DNA of 64,000 nucleotides from Marsupella aquatica (lineage: Eukaryota; Marchantiophyta). Position numbers and translations under genes: made by a program. Positions within the stretch are counted from its first letter, which is position 1, and each line of letters opens with the position of its first letter. Where the stretch lies: contig OZ316899.1 of the NCBI GenBank assembly GCA_973895155.1, forward strand, positions 11,656,001 to 11,720,000, read 5' to 3'. Below the pieces are notes generated by a model. That model was given only the letters and a program-made list of their open reading frames with translations. It had not been told where the DNA came from and did not search any database. Shown here piece by piece: positions 11,901 through 23,765 of the stretch.

Positions 11901-14900
11901 CAGTCCAACAACCGCCCGAGGCCGAAAACTCGAGACCGAGACATAAGAAACGAGTCTCATGGGATCCGTCCATTCCGCATTTGGAGGAAGTAACTCCAAT
12001 CCCGAGACCAATCCCGGTTCCACCCATGTACGGAGGAGTTCGGTTAGCTGAGCTTGATGCAAGCCTGGACCCGAGCCTACGAAACCAGGTTGAAGTCATC
12101 AGGAAGGAGCACTACCGGAAGTACACTATTGGGATGGACAAATCTTTTAACCTGGGCCACGCTCTGACAGGGGAGGCTGAAAAATCCATCCAAGCTTTGC
12201 TCAAGGAATATGAAGATGTGTTTGCATGGAGTCATCATGATTTAACAGGCGTCTCCCCCGAGTTGGGAGAACACACGATCGATCTGAACCTAGGAGCCCA
12301 TGCGGTACGGCAGCGACAACATCGCATGAACCCGAGGTACTCCATCTTAGTGAAGGAGGAAATTGATCGTCTCCTCGCCGCCAATATCATCTACCCGGTA
12401 ATGGCCAACGACTGGGTCTCTCCCATTGTCATTGTACCAAAGAAGGGAGGTACGGATGGAAAACCTAAGATTCGTATTTGTCAGGACTACCGTAAGCTGA
12501 ACAACGCAACCCGAAAAGACCATTACCCATTACCATTCAGGGATATGGTTCTAGATATGGTAGCCCGAAATGAAATCTATACATTTCTTGACGGGTATTC
12601 AGGTTATAACCAAATCTGGATTCGCCTCGCGGATCAGCTCAAAACAACTTTCACTACGGAGTGGGGGACTTTCGCATTTCGGAGGATGCCTTTCGGTCTG
12701 TGTAACGCCCCGACCATGTTTCAGTGCCTTATGATGAATATCTTCCACGATTTCCTACGGGAATTTCTGGAGATATTTATCGATGACTTTGCCATCTTCG
12801 GAACCGTTGCCATGCACCCCGAACACCTAAGACGAACGTTGCAACGATGCCGAGATGTTAACCTCAAACTACATCCCACCAAATGCTTCTTCGGGGTAGA
12901 GGAGGGGGTGTTACTCGGGCATCGTGTGTCCAAACGGGGCATTGAGGTGGACCAAGAGAAAGTTGCGGCCTGGATGGCAGTGGTGTTCCCCGTGGATCAA
13001 AAAGTAGTACGATCCTTCTTGGGCTGCGTAGGGTATTACCGTCGGTTCATTAAAGATTTTGCTAAAATAGCTTTGCCCTTAACAGAGATGATGAAAACGG
13101 ACGCGGTGATCGAGGAGACCCCAAGGAGACGGGTTGCTTTCGAAGAACTCCGTAAAAGACTCACCACCGCACCTATCATGGTCACTCCAGACTGGAACAA
13201 GGAGTTCCACGTGTATGTCAACGTGTCAGGGTTCTGTATCGGGTCTGTGCTTAGTCAGCTTGATACGGACGGACGCGATCACCCCATCTACTTCGCTAGC
13301 CGTCAATTATTCACAGCCAAAAAAAATTATTCCCCCACGGATCGAGAGGCACTGGGCATAATCTACTCATGTAAGAAGTTCCGGCACTATCTGCTCGGCT
13401 ACAAGGTCATCTTCCACACGGATCACGACAGCCTGAAGTACATGGTCAACAAAGCAGACATAACGGGACGGATAGCCCGTTGGGTGCTACTTCTCCAGGA
13501 ATTTAACTACGAAGTTTGGGTTCGGCCAGGAAAGGCACACCTCAATGCCGACTTCTTTTCACGGCTGGACGGCGTACCAGTCGATCAGCCAATTGATGAT
13601 ATTTTTCCGGATGAGGAGTTGTTCCACATAGGGGAGGGGACACCAACGTGGTACGGCTCAATAATCACCTTCCTTTTAACGGGCCGCATCCCTGACGGCA
13701 TCAATCAGGAGGCCGCCGTTGTGTTTTTACGGAACGCCGGGCCTTACGTCATGATACAGGGTCACCTACATAAGGAAGGTATTAATGGAAAGTTACGACG
13801 CTGCTTAGAGTATAAGGAGATGCTTATCGTGATGCGGGCCCTGCATGAAGAAGAAGCTGGAGGCCATTTCGCGGTGGTCACGACAGCCCGAAAGATTCTG
13901 GACTCGGGGTATTGGTGGCCTACGTTGCATCGGGATGTACAGCGCTTCATTAAGGGCTGTGACTTGTGTCAGCGAGTTGGGGCCCCAAGGCGGGCTCATC
14001 ATCACCCGCTCACATCTGTGCTTCCATTGGCACCATTCGAAAAATGGGGAATTGATTATATCGGGTCGTTTACTCCCGTTACCCGAAGGCGAAGATGCAG
14101 GTACATCCTACTAGCTATTGATTACTCCACCAAGTGGGTCGAAGCGCGGGCTACGGTAAAGGACGACGCCGCAACCAGTGCCAGATTCTTATACGAACAG
14201 ATTTTCACCCGATTCGGCCCGCCCTTAGAATTGGTAAGCGACCGTGGAACCCACTTCCTCAATGACACCGTAGTCCAGCTTACGGAGCATTACCTAGTCA
14301 AGCACCGCAAGACTACCCCGTATCATCCTAAAGCCAACGGGATGGCGGAGAGAGCAAATGGTATCATTGGGAAGATCCTCAACAAAACAGTAGCTGCGCA
14401 CAAAACGGATTGGGATGATAAGTTGTACGCAGCGGTGTACTCGTATAATCTAGCTTACAAAACTACTACGAGTCACAGCCCGTACTTTCTTGTGTTCGGC
14501 CAACATTCGTTGGTGCCCGTCGAGTTTGAAGTACACACTCCACGGGTCAGCATTCGGGATCGCTTACCTGAATCTGAAAGTTCGTCAGACCGAGCTTATC
14601 AGATTGAAGCCTTGGAAGAAGCATGGCTACTAGCAGCTCGACATGCCGTGAAGAAACAGGCAACTTTGAAGAAGCAGCACGACAAAGGACTACGGAGGGT
14701 CGACGTCGTGGCAGGCGTCTAGTCCTTCTATACGATAGTAGGTACATGCAGTTTCCAGGGAAGCTTCATACCCGGTGGTTAGGGCCCTTCCTTGTCAATC
14801 AGATCTACCGTAACGGATCTTTGGAGCTTGCGACGTATGCCGGCGATTTACTCCCCACGCGAATCAGCTACGATCGTGTAAAAAAGTACCACCATCAAGA

Positions 14901-14988
14901 TGACGACGCCGAGAGTGATGTTCGTGAGGACGCTTCACAATTAAGCAGGGAGCTATGTGACGCCGCCGGTACGGCGGTTAATGAGTGA
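8978..14988 (+). pseudogene. gag-pol polyprotein of the family-A Gypsy element (broken)
   Basis: One frame runs from ATG 8978, broken by TGA 9089, TAG 9485 and TGA 10004, with a two-base loss near 14715 just before the true end. Gag has a Pro run, a capsid-like part ('DDPDEWLDEFEATAK'), a Ser/Asp/Lys-rich domain (9770-10000) and three zinc knuckles of type CX2CX4HX4C (10147, 10430, 10515). Then follow protease ('LVDGGAGVNIM', 11275), RT ('MPFGLCNAP', catalytic 'FIDDF' at 12775), RNase H (13200-13560), integrase zinc site (HX~HX~CX2C, 13850-13975) and the integrase DDE triad ('GIDYIG' 14050, 'SDRGTHF' 14233, 'NGMAERANG' 14345). After the frameshift, 'LVLLYDSRYMQFPGKLHTRW' is the usual integrase tail. 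The first RNase H Asp reads as Asn. The stop at 14986 lies inside the 3' LTR. Confidence 0.9.
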
Positions 14989-15310
14989 TTCGGTCTAACT
15001 GCGCTTAGCACGTGCGTTAGGAGTATCTTAGGCCGCTATTATTAGCATAACGATAGTATTTAGGTCATCATTATGGGTAGGACATCATTAGGCAATAAGG
15101 GGGAATTCAGGTCCGGACTGGCGGCGGGTCGCTATTCGCACACCCGGGTTACGAGCGTGGAGGGGCCCCTCCCTCGGGTCCGTATAATGTACTTAAGAAG
15201 CGGCCACTGACACGCGCTGACTCAGACCGGTGGAGTGGCCGGTACACCACAAGCGTGAGCGGTTCAACCTATGGGCGTCGAGGAGACGTCGGGGGATCGA
15301 GCCCTCAAGG

Positions 15311-15318
15311 TATAAAAG
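15311..15318 (+). promoter_or_regulatory. TATA box of the 3' LTR
   Basis: TATAAAAG is at the same place as in the 5' LTR. If active, this copy would drive transcription of the second LTR ORF and of flanking DNA to the right, antisense to the old Gypsy. Confidence 0.55.
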
Positions 15319-15418
15319 GGGAGCCAACCCTTTGTAGTGCACCAGTCCATCAGTGCACGCGCCAGCTTCGACCCCAGCTCTCTCGTTCGCTCTAAGTCGC
15401 CACTACTATCTCCTCTGA

Positions 15419-18063
15419 ATGTCGCACACGATCCTCTCCAGCTCGGCCATTCGGTTCTAGACGCAGTTCCTATCTACCGGAAGGCACTTGGCCGACTCAT
15501 TGAAACACGCCAACCCGCGCCGATACGAAATCGAACGCGAGTACGAGAGAGCCATCCGCCTAGTAGGACGACACCACTACATCCTTAACTTTGACTACCC
15601 GTCTCAGAGCGAGCTTTACCGACCAGCAGAGGTATCTGGGTACTTCTTCAACGGAGACAAATATATCGGTTTTTGGGAAGCATTGCTTCGGCTTCTGGAT
15701 GAGGTCTTCAATATCCCGGGTACGATCGACTTGCAACGACATCACTTCGACCACATCCCTGCTCAGGTTCGGGCTATCATCAATAGCGAGTCTAGCACTA
15801 CCCGTTCGACAAGGTCGTCTGCACTCGCTTCGGAGAACTTCTACCAGCACCTACAGAGCTTCATGGGAACTCGGCCATCAACCAACATGACCAACTCAGT
15901 CGAACCCGTACCCGTACCCATGCAACCTCAGGTTCAACCTCAGGCTCAGCTTCAGCTTCAGCCTCAGCCGCAGCCTAGCCAAACCCCACCACCGATCGCC
16001 CAGCCAGCACAAGTACGCTCCGTCATCAACGCTGTGGATCTTAGCGATGACGACGAGGCTACCCCACCCTTGACCAGGCGGCCCAGAGGAACAAGCGCTC
16101 AGGGGGCCAACACTATATTGTCCCCACCCCCTGCTCTGACCCCAGGAGCGGCCCCGGCAGACAACATGGTGACCATGGCCGCCCGGGGCCCGTTACTATC
16201 GGCAGTGGCACTACCCAGGCCCGATCGGGAGGATGGGGAAGTGTCACCTTCCCCGAGCCAGTCACGGGGGAAGAAGAGGAAGGAATCCACCACTGCATCC
16301 GGGTTACCGTTGGCCACGGTAGCCGTAGCCAAGGTGACGATGCACCGCATGGGGGAAAACGTTCACAAAAACATCCTCCATCCCAAGCATGCGGTGTACC
16401 TGAAGACTCAGGGATTCGAGCACCTCGCCTCCCTCCCCTGGAACACTTGCAGGTACTACGGGGAGGACATGACGGAGTTCGTTAGGAATTATGACGACGC
16501 GCATCAACATACTCGGCTGCAGGGAAGGAGTATGTCCCTCACGGAAGAACGGCTCGGGATGATCTTCGGGTTACCCGAAGGTGACCATCGAGTCGAATCA
16601 CGGGCTCCCGGGGGCAAGGGAGCCAAGTACCAATCTTCAAGTTTTCCCTCAGAGGGAGCAGTGGACAACGGGTTCGTGATGAAGACCTGCTCCCCGAGAT
16701 AGCTGAGCGACTAGAGTTCCAGAGGTACGCCCTCCACATGATGGAACCCCGGGGGGAGATCTCTGCCGCCCAGGTTATCCAGGTCGAGAACTATCGACCT
16801 AGGAAGTGGGCGTCGTACTTCGCTAAGAAATTCCATGAAGAGATGGAGCGGCGAAGGAAGACGCTGTACATTGGCGGGAAGGCGTATTTCGCTAGCCACA
16901 TCGAGATCATTCTCGAGTGGTACGCCCGGTTTGATCGACGAACCCTTCCCTGTGTCAACGTTACAAAGCTGGTCCCAGCTAGGTGGGTTTTCCCGGCCTT
17001 GGAGAGACGGCCCCAACCCGAGGCCCGAAGTCCAGCGGACACGCCAGCTTCACCCACCCCACCTCCACAAGTAGTTGTAGTCGTAACCGAGGAGGTACCG
17101 GATGGGTCGGTTGTCGCAACCGTTGATGCGACCCAACAAGCCGGGCTAAGTACAGAAGTCGGTATGACGGAGGTCTTACCCGAGCCCGGGTCTCCCAAAG
17201 ACCCACCGGTGGCTATTCCGGAGAACCGTACATTGCTGCAGGAGGACACTCCAGCCCCTTCCAACGTTACGTCCCCAAGGCTGGACGTCACTGCCCCGGC
17301 CCCCGTGCGTGTTGACGTCTGCCCGTGCCCAACTCCGGACAGGCACAACCTAGACCACCCGGAACTCTTCATACCGGGTACATTTCTGAACGGGCTTCTG
17401 GGAGATTTCTCTCATCAAATTTCCCGGGATACCGGGGAGTTCATGGCCCGGAAGGTAGCCTGTTTCTTCAATCAGGAGTTGGTTGCCGCAGTAAAGGCAG
17501 GTCGGGCCCAGTCAGAGGCCCTTCAGAGGATAGAGCGGTACCGGGTGGAGTTGGTGTACCTAAAGAACGAAGTTGCGGCTCAAGAGGCTGAGCTTCTGCA
17601 ACTACGACCCAAGGTTGCAGCCGCCGATGAGTTGTTAGCAAAGGCGCACGCTCTTACCGCCCTAGCCGAACAGGCCAAAGCTGGGAACGAGGCCGAGATT
17701 ACACGACTCCGGAACCAGATTGACAGTTTGAAGAATCAAACCGTCACCTGGCAGAAAGACCTGGAGGAGGCCGAGAAACGAGCCCAGCGGGACACGGCGG
17801 AGATAGCCACGCTGCAGGCCGAGGTGGCGCGGCTCCAAACCGAGGCCGAGAAGCAGGACCAGCTGGCGGGTAAATTGACGAGCGAAGCCCAGCAGCTGGA
17901 GGAGGCATGTCAGGAGGCAGTAGAGGAGACGGACGCGGCGAGGCGAGAGAACGAATCTCTGCTGGACCAGGTCCAGCTCCTCAAGGCGGACAATGACAGG
18001 CTTCGAAGGCAACGGGATGGCCGCTCCCATTCGGGCGGCTCTGGCAAGCGTGCCAGGCATTAG
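15419..18063 (+). pseudogene. LTR-borne coiled-coil ORF, copy in the 3' LTR
   Basis: This is the same protein as at 5296-7955 and the better preserved copy. The ATG is at 15419. One TAG at 15458-15460 replaces a Trp codon (TGG in the 5' LTR), and a four-base deletion near 16691 shifts the frame; otherwise it is open to TAG 18061-18063. From codon 15 to the frameshift it reads through the Pro/Gln-rich part ('PQPQPSQTPPP') and the 'HRMGENVHKNILHPKHAVY' block without a stop. After the shift come 'YRPRKWASYFAKKFHEEMER', the Pro/Thr spacer and the coiled coil. The same frame has stayed readable in both LTRs despite unlike lesions, so it was intact when the element inserted. Confidence 0.75.
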
Positions 18064-18961
18064 CAGTGGAGTAGGAATAGATTAGGATTAGGACTGGCTT
18101 AGTCAGACTCTTGGGACAGGCACCTGCCTTAGGTACAGCAGCGCTGCCATGCTGTCCAGCCTGCGTAGATTAGGATCTTCTAATAAGATACAGTCGTTTT
18201 CCGGCCTGACTGTCAGCTTAGTTAGGACCTTAGTCAGCGAATCTTCGGCGAGAGGACACCCCATCCCTCGTCCCTTAGTATTTAGTGCACCCCTCGGTAG
18301 AGGCAAGGGTGGGTTTTTAGTTGCAGAGTTGGACGTCCGCGGTATGTGCGGGGAGTCCCGACCTCTGGGAATGAAAGAGTACCAAGAGGAGGGGGTAGGA
18401 CTAAGCTCGCCGGGCGAGTGCGGAGCCGGGCTCCGTTGTAGTGTGCACCCTCGGCCTTGAACCTGTTCATTCCGGGGCTGTCGGGTCAACTAAGTGTACG
18501 CATATGTTCCCTTTGTAGTAAAATCCTTTCCCATCATTTTCCTTTGTGTAAATCGAGATTGTATGCATGTGCGCGTGTATGTGTGTGGGTTTCTCGTATA
18601 TGGGTGGCAGCGCCAGGCCGAACGCACTACCCGAGATGTGCACAGGGTGCAGCCTGCGGGTAAGTGGTTGCGAGCACGGGTTGAGGACCTGTATCATCAA
18701 ATCTGGATCAAAGGCGGACAGCACGAAGGCTTAGAAGCCCTTAAGCCGGGGTTGATCCTGCTTTCGACTAAGGTACGTTCCGGCGGCGGAACACAAACCA
18801 TACCTAGGAGGTGTCCGTATTTAGTAGTATGCGCACTTAGCGCTAGTTTACAAGAATAAGGTGCATTACGTGCTTCCCTTCCTGCCCGAACCCTCAGATT
18901 TACGAGGGATGTGCCCGTCTAAGCTGGAGTCTGAGTTAAGGCCGCAGCCGACGACGTGACA

Positions 18962-18966
18962 CAACT
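18962..18966. repeat. Right target-site duplication CAACT
   Basis: CAACT directly after the CA end of the 3' LTR matches 4828-4832. Confidence 0.9.
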
Positions 18967-21354
18967 GCTCATGTTCCTTCCAACATTTTTGAGTAGATCA
19001 AGATGTTGTCTATAAAGACTACCACTCCTTGGTCTAACAAGTCATGAAAGATGGTATTCATCATCTTCATGAAAGTTACGATTGCATTACACAATCCAAA
19101 TGGCATAACCAAAAATTCATAGGATCCCAACCTTGTGCGTATTGCGGTCTTATACTCGTCTCCCTTGGCCATGCGGATCTGGTAATACCCAGACCGCAAG
19201 TCCACCTTTGAAAACTTCTTAGCCCCAGAGAGGCAATCAAAGAGGTCATCCATATGAGTTAAAGGATACTTGTTCTTTACCGTTTGCTTATTGAGGGCCC
19301 AATAATCTGCGCACAATCTCAAAGTACCATCCTTTTTGGACATAAACAGCGTGGGCGCCCCCCAGAAAGACTCTTACTAGGACGAATGAACCCTTGGTTG
19401 ATCAACTCTTCCAAGGCGTTCTTCAACATCATTTGTTTGTTCAAATTCAAACGATAAGGAGCTTTAGTCTGAGGAGCCAAACCTGGCTCCAACTCAACTT
19501 GGTTATCCACTTCTCTCTGCGGGGGTAAACCTTTAGGTAGCTTTTGTGAGAGCACATCATTGAATTCCTCTAAAATTTCAGGAATTTGACTACAGTTGGG
19601 CCTGACCTTAGCTGACTTAACCTTTGGCTGCAAAGCAACCTCCTTAACTGGGTGGAGATGAAAGAAAAAACATTCATGTCCATCCTTGAGTCTTTCCACC
19701 ATTGCTTCGCCGATACACACGGAGACAAACACGACACATTACTTACTTTGAGAAATCTTTCATTGTTTTTGGTAATTTCGTGTACAACGATGGGCTCACT
19801 GCCCTTATTGCAAAAATGGAGCACCTCATCCCTCAGTTTCAAGGTAACATTATGTTTTCTGAGATAACCTACCAACAAATTGAAGTCTATGGTTAGACCG
19901 TCTAGAACGTAGAACATCTCCTGACTAACAAAATCTTGTTGTTTGCCTATGACCTTTACACGAAGTCTATGTACAACTCTTGACACTATCCCTTTTGTAT
20001 CGTTGACAAACTTGCACACTAATGGTTGTAGAAACTCTTGCACGTCCACCCCAAGACGTGTCGTTGCCTACTCACTTATGAAGCAGATGGTCGCGCCTGT
20101 ATCCACTAAAGCAACACCCAGATTATTGTTAGAAGTGACATTCACAAAAATCAACTTTTCAGGATCGATTGTCTTAATCTTAGGTACCTTCTCTCGCAAC
20201 AACCCTTTCTCTCTGGCAGGAACATCCCCTACAGGGACCTCATCAACTACTAAGGGATCGGTTAGAGCGATACTTACCTTAATGCCCTTCTGCCCTCCAT
20301 CTCCGCTTGGCTTGCCACCTTTCGAGGGGCAATCCTTACTTTGATGGCCCATGGCGCCACATGTGTAGCACAAACCTTCAGCCCGCCTCTACTCCATGAG
20401 CGCTTGTTTCTTCGCTTTTTGCACTGATGAGGTTCCTTTCTTGAAGTTGTTGGCCTTCCAGTTGCACTTTGCTTCTCCATTTTGGGGCTGAGGATCCAAA
20501 CCACCGGCCTCCCGCCCCCTCCTACTGCTTTTGCTTGTTTCCGGGACCTTTTGCTTTCCCAACTTCCCCCTCGGATCCCTTGCCACCCACCTTCGCCAAG
20601 TCCGGTCGTTTATTCACCAACGTAGTGGCTTTGTCAAAGGCGTCATAAAGCGTTTTAAACTCATGACGCTTTTCCTGTAAATTTCCCCTAAGCAACGGGA
20701 GGAGCTTCACTATAAAGTTATGAAGCTGCGTGTGTAGGGTCTCCTATCCCGCCGGGATACACGCCAAGTGGTTCTAGTAATAAGTGATGAACTTTTGGAT
20801 ATCACCCCTGAAGCTCATCTCCGTTACACATTTCTGAGGGTGCCGCTTTGGGTACTTAGTGGTGACATGAGCATGGAGGCTCTCAACCAGGTTTTCCCAG
20901 TTAATGGCAAGGGGGAGTCCTCTCGCGACTTCTTCCAAGACTTGTACCAAGTCAAGGCATAGTTCTTTAGGTAAGGAGCGGCTACGGTAGCCCAAGTGGA
21001 CCGCTCAACGCACGCTTGGAGATGAATCATTCTCCATTGTGGAGAGCCAACTCAGGAACTTTTGCCCACTTTGTTCATAGGCCCCGTCGTAAGTTGGAGG
21101 AGTCGATAGCTGGTTGACTTGGAACATACTCCATCCAACTACCATTCCCCCCTCAGGATGCGTCGCACTTTGACTACCCAGACTAAGTAAGTCCTTAATC
21201 TGGGCCCCCTTGTTGTGTTCCAATTGCTCATAAATGAGTCGTTGGTCTTGAGTCAACGGACCCAAATCGTCGTGAGCGGCTGGGCCCTTGCGGATAGTAT
21301 GAGGATGGTCCTCCAACCACCTTTCCTCTACGGGCCGCTAGTCGTGGAACTTGA

Positions 21355-21680
21355 CTACCTTAACACTTAGCTCCGGCATCGCTGACTCCGACGCCGAGCT
21401 CCCTTATGGTCCAGGCCTGGATAGGCCATCCGGGGAGGACTTAGCATGGAGAGACTTGTGGGCAATGAGACGTGGCACTAGCAAAGGCAAGGCGCCAAGC
21501 TGATGACACACACTAAGGACTTAGACTAGCTGAGAGTTGGTCGGGTCAAAGGGAAAAGGGCCGGGCTCAAGGTTGACCGTCCGAACCCCTAGACAGACTT
21601 TGAGTTTTGAGAGCTTGAGTGAGAGCTCCTCTTGGGCCCAAGGCCAATGGAGTTGACGCCATGGGCAACGGACGCTTGGG
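21355..21680 (+). repeat. Inverted repeat, left arm
   Basis: This segment of the old Gypsy gag region reappears in reverse complement at 23463-23765. Matching phrases include 'taacacttagctccggc' at one end and 'gccatgggcaacgg' near the other. The arms are about 300-325 bases with scattered differences and lie 1.8 kb apart. Confidence 0.8.
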
Positions 21681-22199
21681 GACACCCTTAGCCCCTGTCC
21701 TTAGGTTCTCTAGTGGACTTTGGTGACACCCCCCGCGACTTGCAGGCACCGTGACCTCCCGGGCTGAGGCATCACCCGCATCGCTCTGATTTTTCTTGGT
21801 CAAATTATCCACATTGACATCCGGCTTGACATCATCCTCTGGTTCCGCATCCAACCCTCTTAAGGCTAGGATCAGTTCCTCTTCTAGGTCCTGACCCTCT
21901 TCTTCCAATTCAGCGTTTGAACCGCCGTCGCTTCCATCTGAGTTGGAGCCGTCATCACCTAACTCATCCTCTGGAGGATCGGCCACCTCCTTCCCTTTAA
22001 GTTGATGGCGCTCTGCACTTGACGTGTTTGCTATAGCGGTCGACGGTTTGGCCGCTACGTCCTCATCGTCCTGCTTGTAACTTTTGTCTAGGGAAGTTGA
22101 CCCGTCCTCCTTATGTTTTTCTTGAACTTGGGCTCTTCCCTTGGCGGGATGAACCTGCTTACCACTCTTTGATCGAGTGATCTTAGCCATGTCTCCAAT

Positions 22200-23462
22200 A
22201 ACCGAATCTGCCCGCAGTTGACCCGTTGGGCACGTTGAAGCACTAAGTCCCCACAAAAATCCGTTAAGATTTTTGGATTTTGACCTCGCACAATCCCGGC
22301 CCGGTGTCTATGCTGGCAATCGCTCCAATACCACAAGTGGTGGACCTTGCTACCTAGCACCCTCACCAATCTCAACACCCACGCCTAAGTGCCCCTGGTG
22401 CCCGCACGCCTCCATGGAATACCTTGAGCAAGCAACCTAGTGCCCCTTGCACCACCTGCGGCCCCTCCCATACAAAGCCGCACTTGCTCTCCAACACAAC
22501 CGCTATTCAACGGCCCTCACTGTTTGCACAAGCAACCAAGCGTCTCGGTAAGTAACCCTTTAGGATCTAGATCTCCCAAGTCTAGCATTCTAACTCAAGC
22601 TCAACAGACATTAGTAAGTAGGTCAGCGATACTCCCGATGCCATAAGCCAAAACCAGAATCGACGTCCACTATTTGTCCAGAACAACTCCTTCCTTGGGC
22701 GTAGCCCGGGTTCCCCCTTGCACCTATCCATCACCAACTGACCGTCCTTCCCCCAAGACATGCTCATAGCCCAAATAGCGCAGCTTGTCCCAACACACCG
22801 ACACCAGAACGGCCCCAACTTTAGCAACTAACTCCCGGTTCTTGCCTCACTGATGATCTAAGGGCCAAGTGCCCTTGGAACTCAACCTCCATGCCTATTT
22901 GGCCTTGCCTCCCCAACGCAATCTCCCTTGAGAGATTGAACACGGCTTGGCTGCTATTTTGGCAGGATTTGGCAAGCGGGCGAGATAACACCCGCAAACC
23001 TCAAGAATCTATGGCGTTCCTAGACCCAAACAAGCTCAATAGGATGTAGCCATCCTCAAGAGCTTTCCAATACACCCAACAAGTCCTCCAACGGACTTCC
23101 CATTGGGAAGATATTGCCATTTCCGTTTGGCATTTTCCCTCAGTGTCGCGACTATCGCGGCTCACGACTTTGGCTCGCCCTTAGCCCCTAGGGAGACAAC
23201 ACTCCCCTCATATATGCTTCTGGAGACCTGCCACCTCCAAACCAACTTTGGTCCCAAACTTTTGGTCCCCAACCCGGACCCTATCCGCATGTCTAGGCGC
23301 GCCACCAACTGGCAACGCCCATAACTTCCTAGTTAGGCGTCCGCAAGCGGAGTGCCTTAGCCTGTTGTGATCAGGCCAACCTAGTGCTCATGCCTAGGCC
23401 CTTGGATCTCATCGCCACTTAGGGCCCCCGATCGGCCCAACCCGGATCGAGCCATAACTCGC
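22200..23462. other. Likely leader and LTR remnant of the old Gypsy; no gene
   Basis: There are no supported genes. On the minus strand a 'TGGTATTGGAGC' phrase near 22321-22334 resembles a degraded initiator-Met tRNA primer site (TGGTATCAGAGC), as expected between gag and a 5' LTR. The 1.1 kb to its right would then be the LTR, but I cannot fix its ends. Confidence 0.35.
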
Positions 23463-23765
23463 GCCCCAAGTGTCCGTTGCCCATGGCATCAACTCCATTG
23501 GCTTTGGGCTCAAGAGGAGCTCTCACTCAAGCCCTCAAAACTCAAAGTCCGTCCGGGGGTCCGGACGGTCGACCTTGAGCCCAACACTAAGGACCATCTA
23601 AATCCTTAGTGTGTGTCACCAATTTGGCGTCTTGCCTTTGCCAGTGCGACATCTCATTGCCCACAAGTCTCCCCATGCTAAGTCCTCCCCGGATGGCCTA
23701 TCCGAGCCTAGACCATAAGGGAGCTTGGCGTCGGAGTCGGCAACGCCGGAGCTAAGTGTTAAGGT
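23463..23765 (-). repeat. Inverted repeat, right arm
   Basis: This is the reverse complement of 21355-21680. Its right end at 23765 is also where recognisable Copia sequence begins, so the Copia element has been cut, or joined, at this point. Confidence 0.8.

Larger units (their letters stand above)
4833..18961 (+). mobile_element. Complete Ty3/Gypsy LTR retrotransposon, family A, long-LTR type
   Basis: The element is 14.1 kb: 5' LTR 4833-8854, gag-pol 8978-14988, 3' LTR 14956-18961. Both LTRs begin TGTGACGC and end GACGTGACA, and a CAACT duplication flanks the whole. The domain order protease, RT, RNase H, integrase is that of Ty3/Gypsy. The LTRs, near 4.0 kb, are far longer than in most Gypsy elements and contain their own ORF. 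No convincing primer site follows the 5' LTR; a TGG at 8867 is the best candidate and is weak. The region before the 3' LTR is only moderately purine-rich. Every frame is broken, so this copy is not autonomous now. The long LTRs recall the Tat/Athila/Ogre group, but I cannot assign a lineage. Confidence 0.92.
14956..18961 (+). repeat. 3' LTR of the family-A element, 4006 bp
   Basis: It begins TGTGACGCC and ends GACGTGACA, followed by the CAACT duplication. Base for base it follows the 5' LTR, including the TATA box, ORF and tail. Its first 33 bases also encode the last residues and stop codon of pol. Differences from the 5' LTR include a four-base loss near 16690 and the absence of four TAG codons present in the 5' copy. 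Confidence 0.92.
18962..22191 (-). pseudogene. Old Ty3/Gypsy gag-protease-RT fragment
   Basis: This is the upstream half of the element whose downstream half is at 3950-4832. On the minus strand, gag begins near 22191 ('MAKITRSKSGK') with a long acidic stretch. Further gag pieces lie at 21005-21316 and 20520-21030 ('LKNYALTWYKSWKK'). A zinc knuckle is at about 20370 ('CYTCGAMGHQSKDC'), protease at about 20110 ('ALVDTGATICFIS') and RT at 19732-18969 ('EDVLSQKLPKGLPP'-like, '[13 protein letters not shown]', 'MPFGLCNA', '[10 protein letters not shown]'). The RT YVDD-type motif reads 'IDN', so the second catalytic Asp is Asn. Several frameshifts break the frame. Gypsy lineage is clear; the subfamily is not. 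Confidence 0.8.

Noticed and set aside
16791-17372. Antisense frame opposite the LTR ORF
   Set aside because: The Ser/Thr/Gly-rich translation mirrors the Pro/Thr spacer. The sense frame has the conserved architecture.
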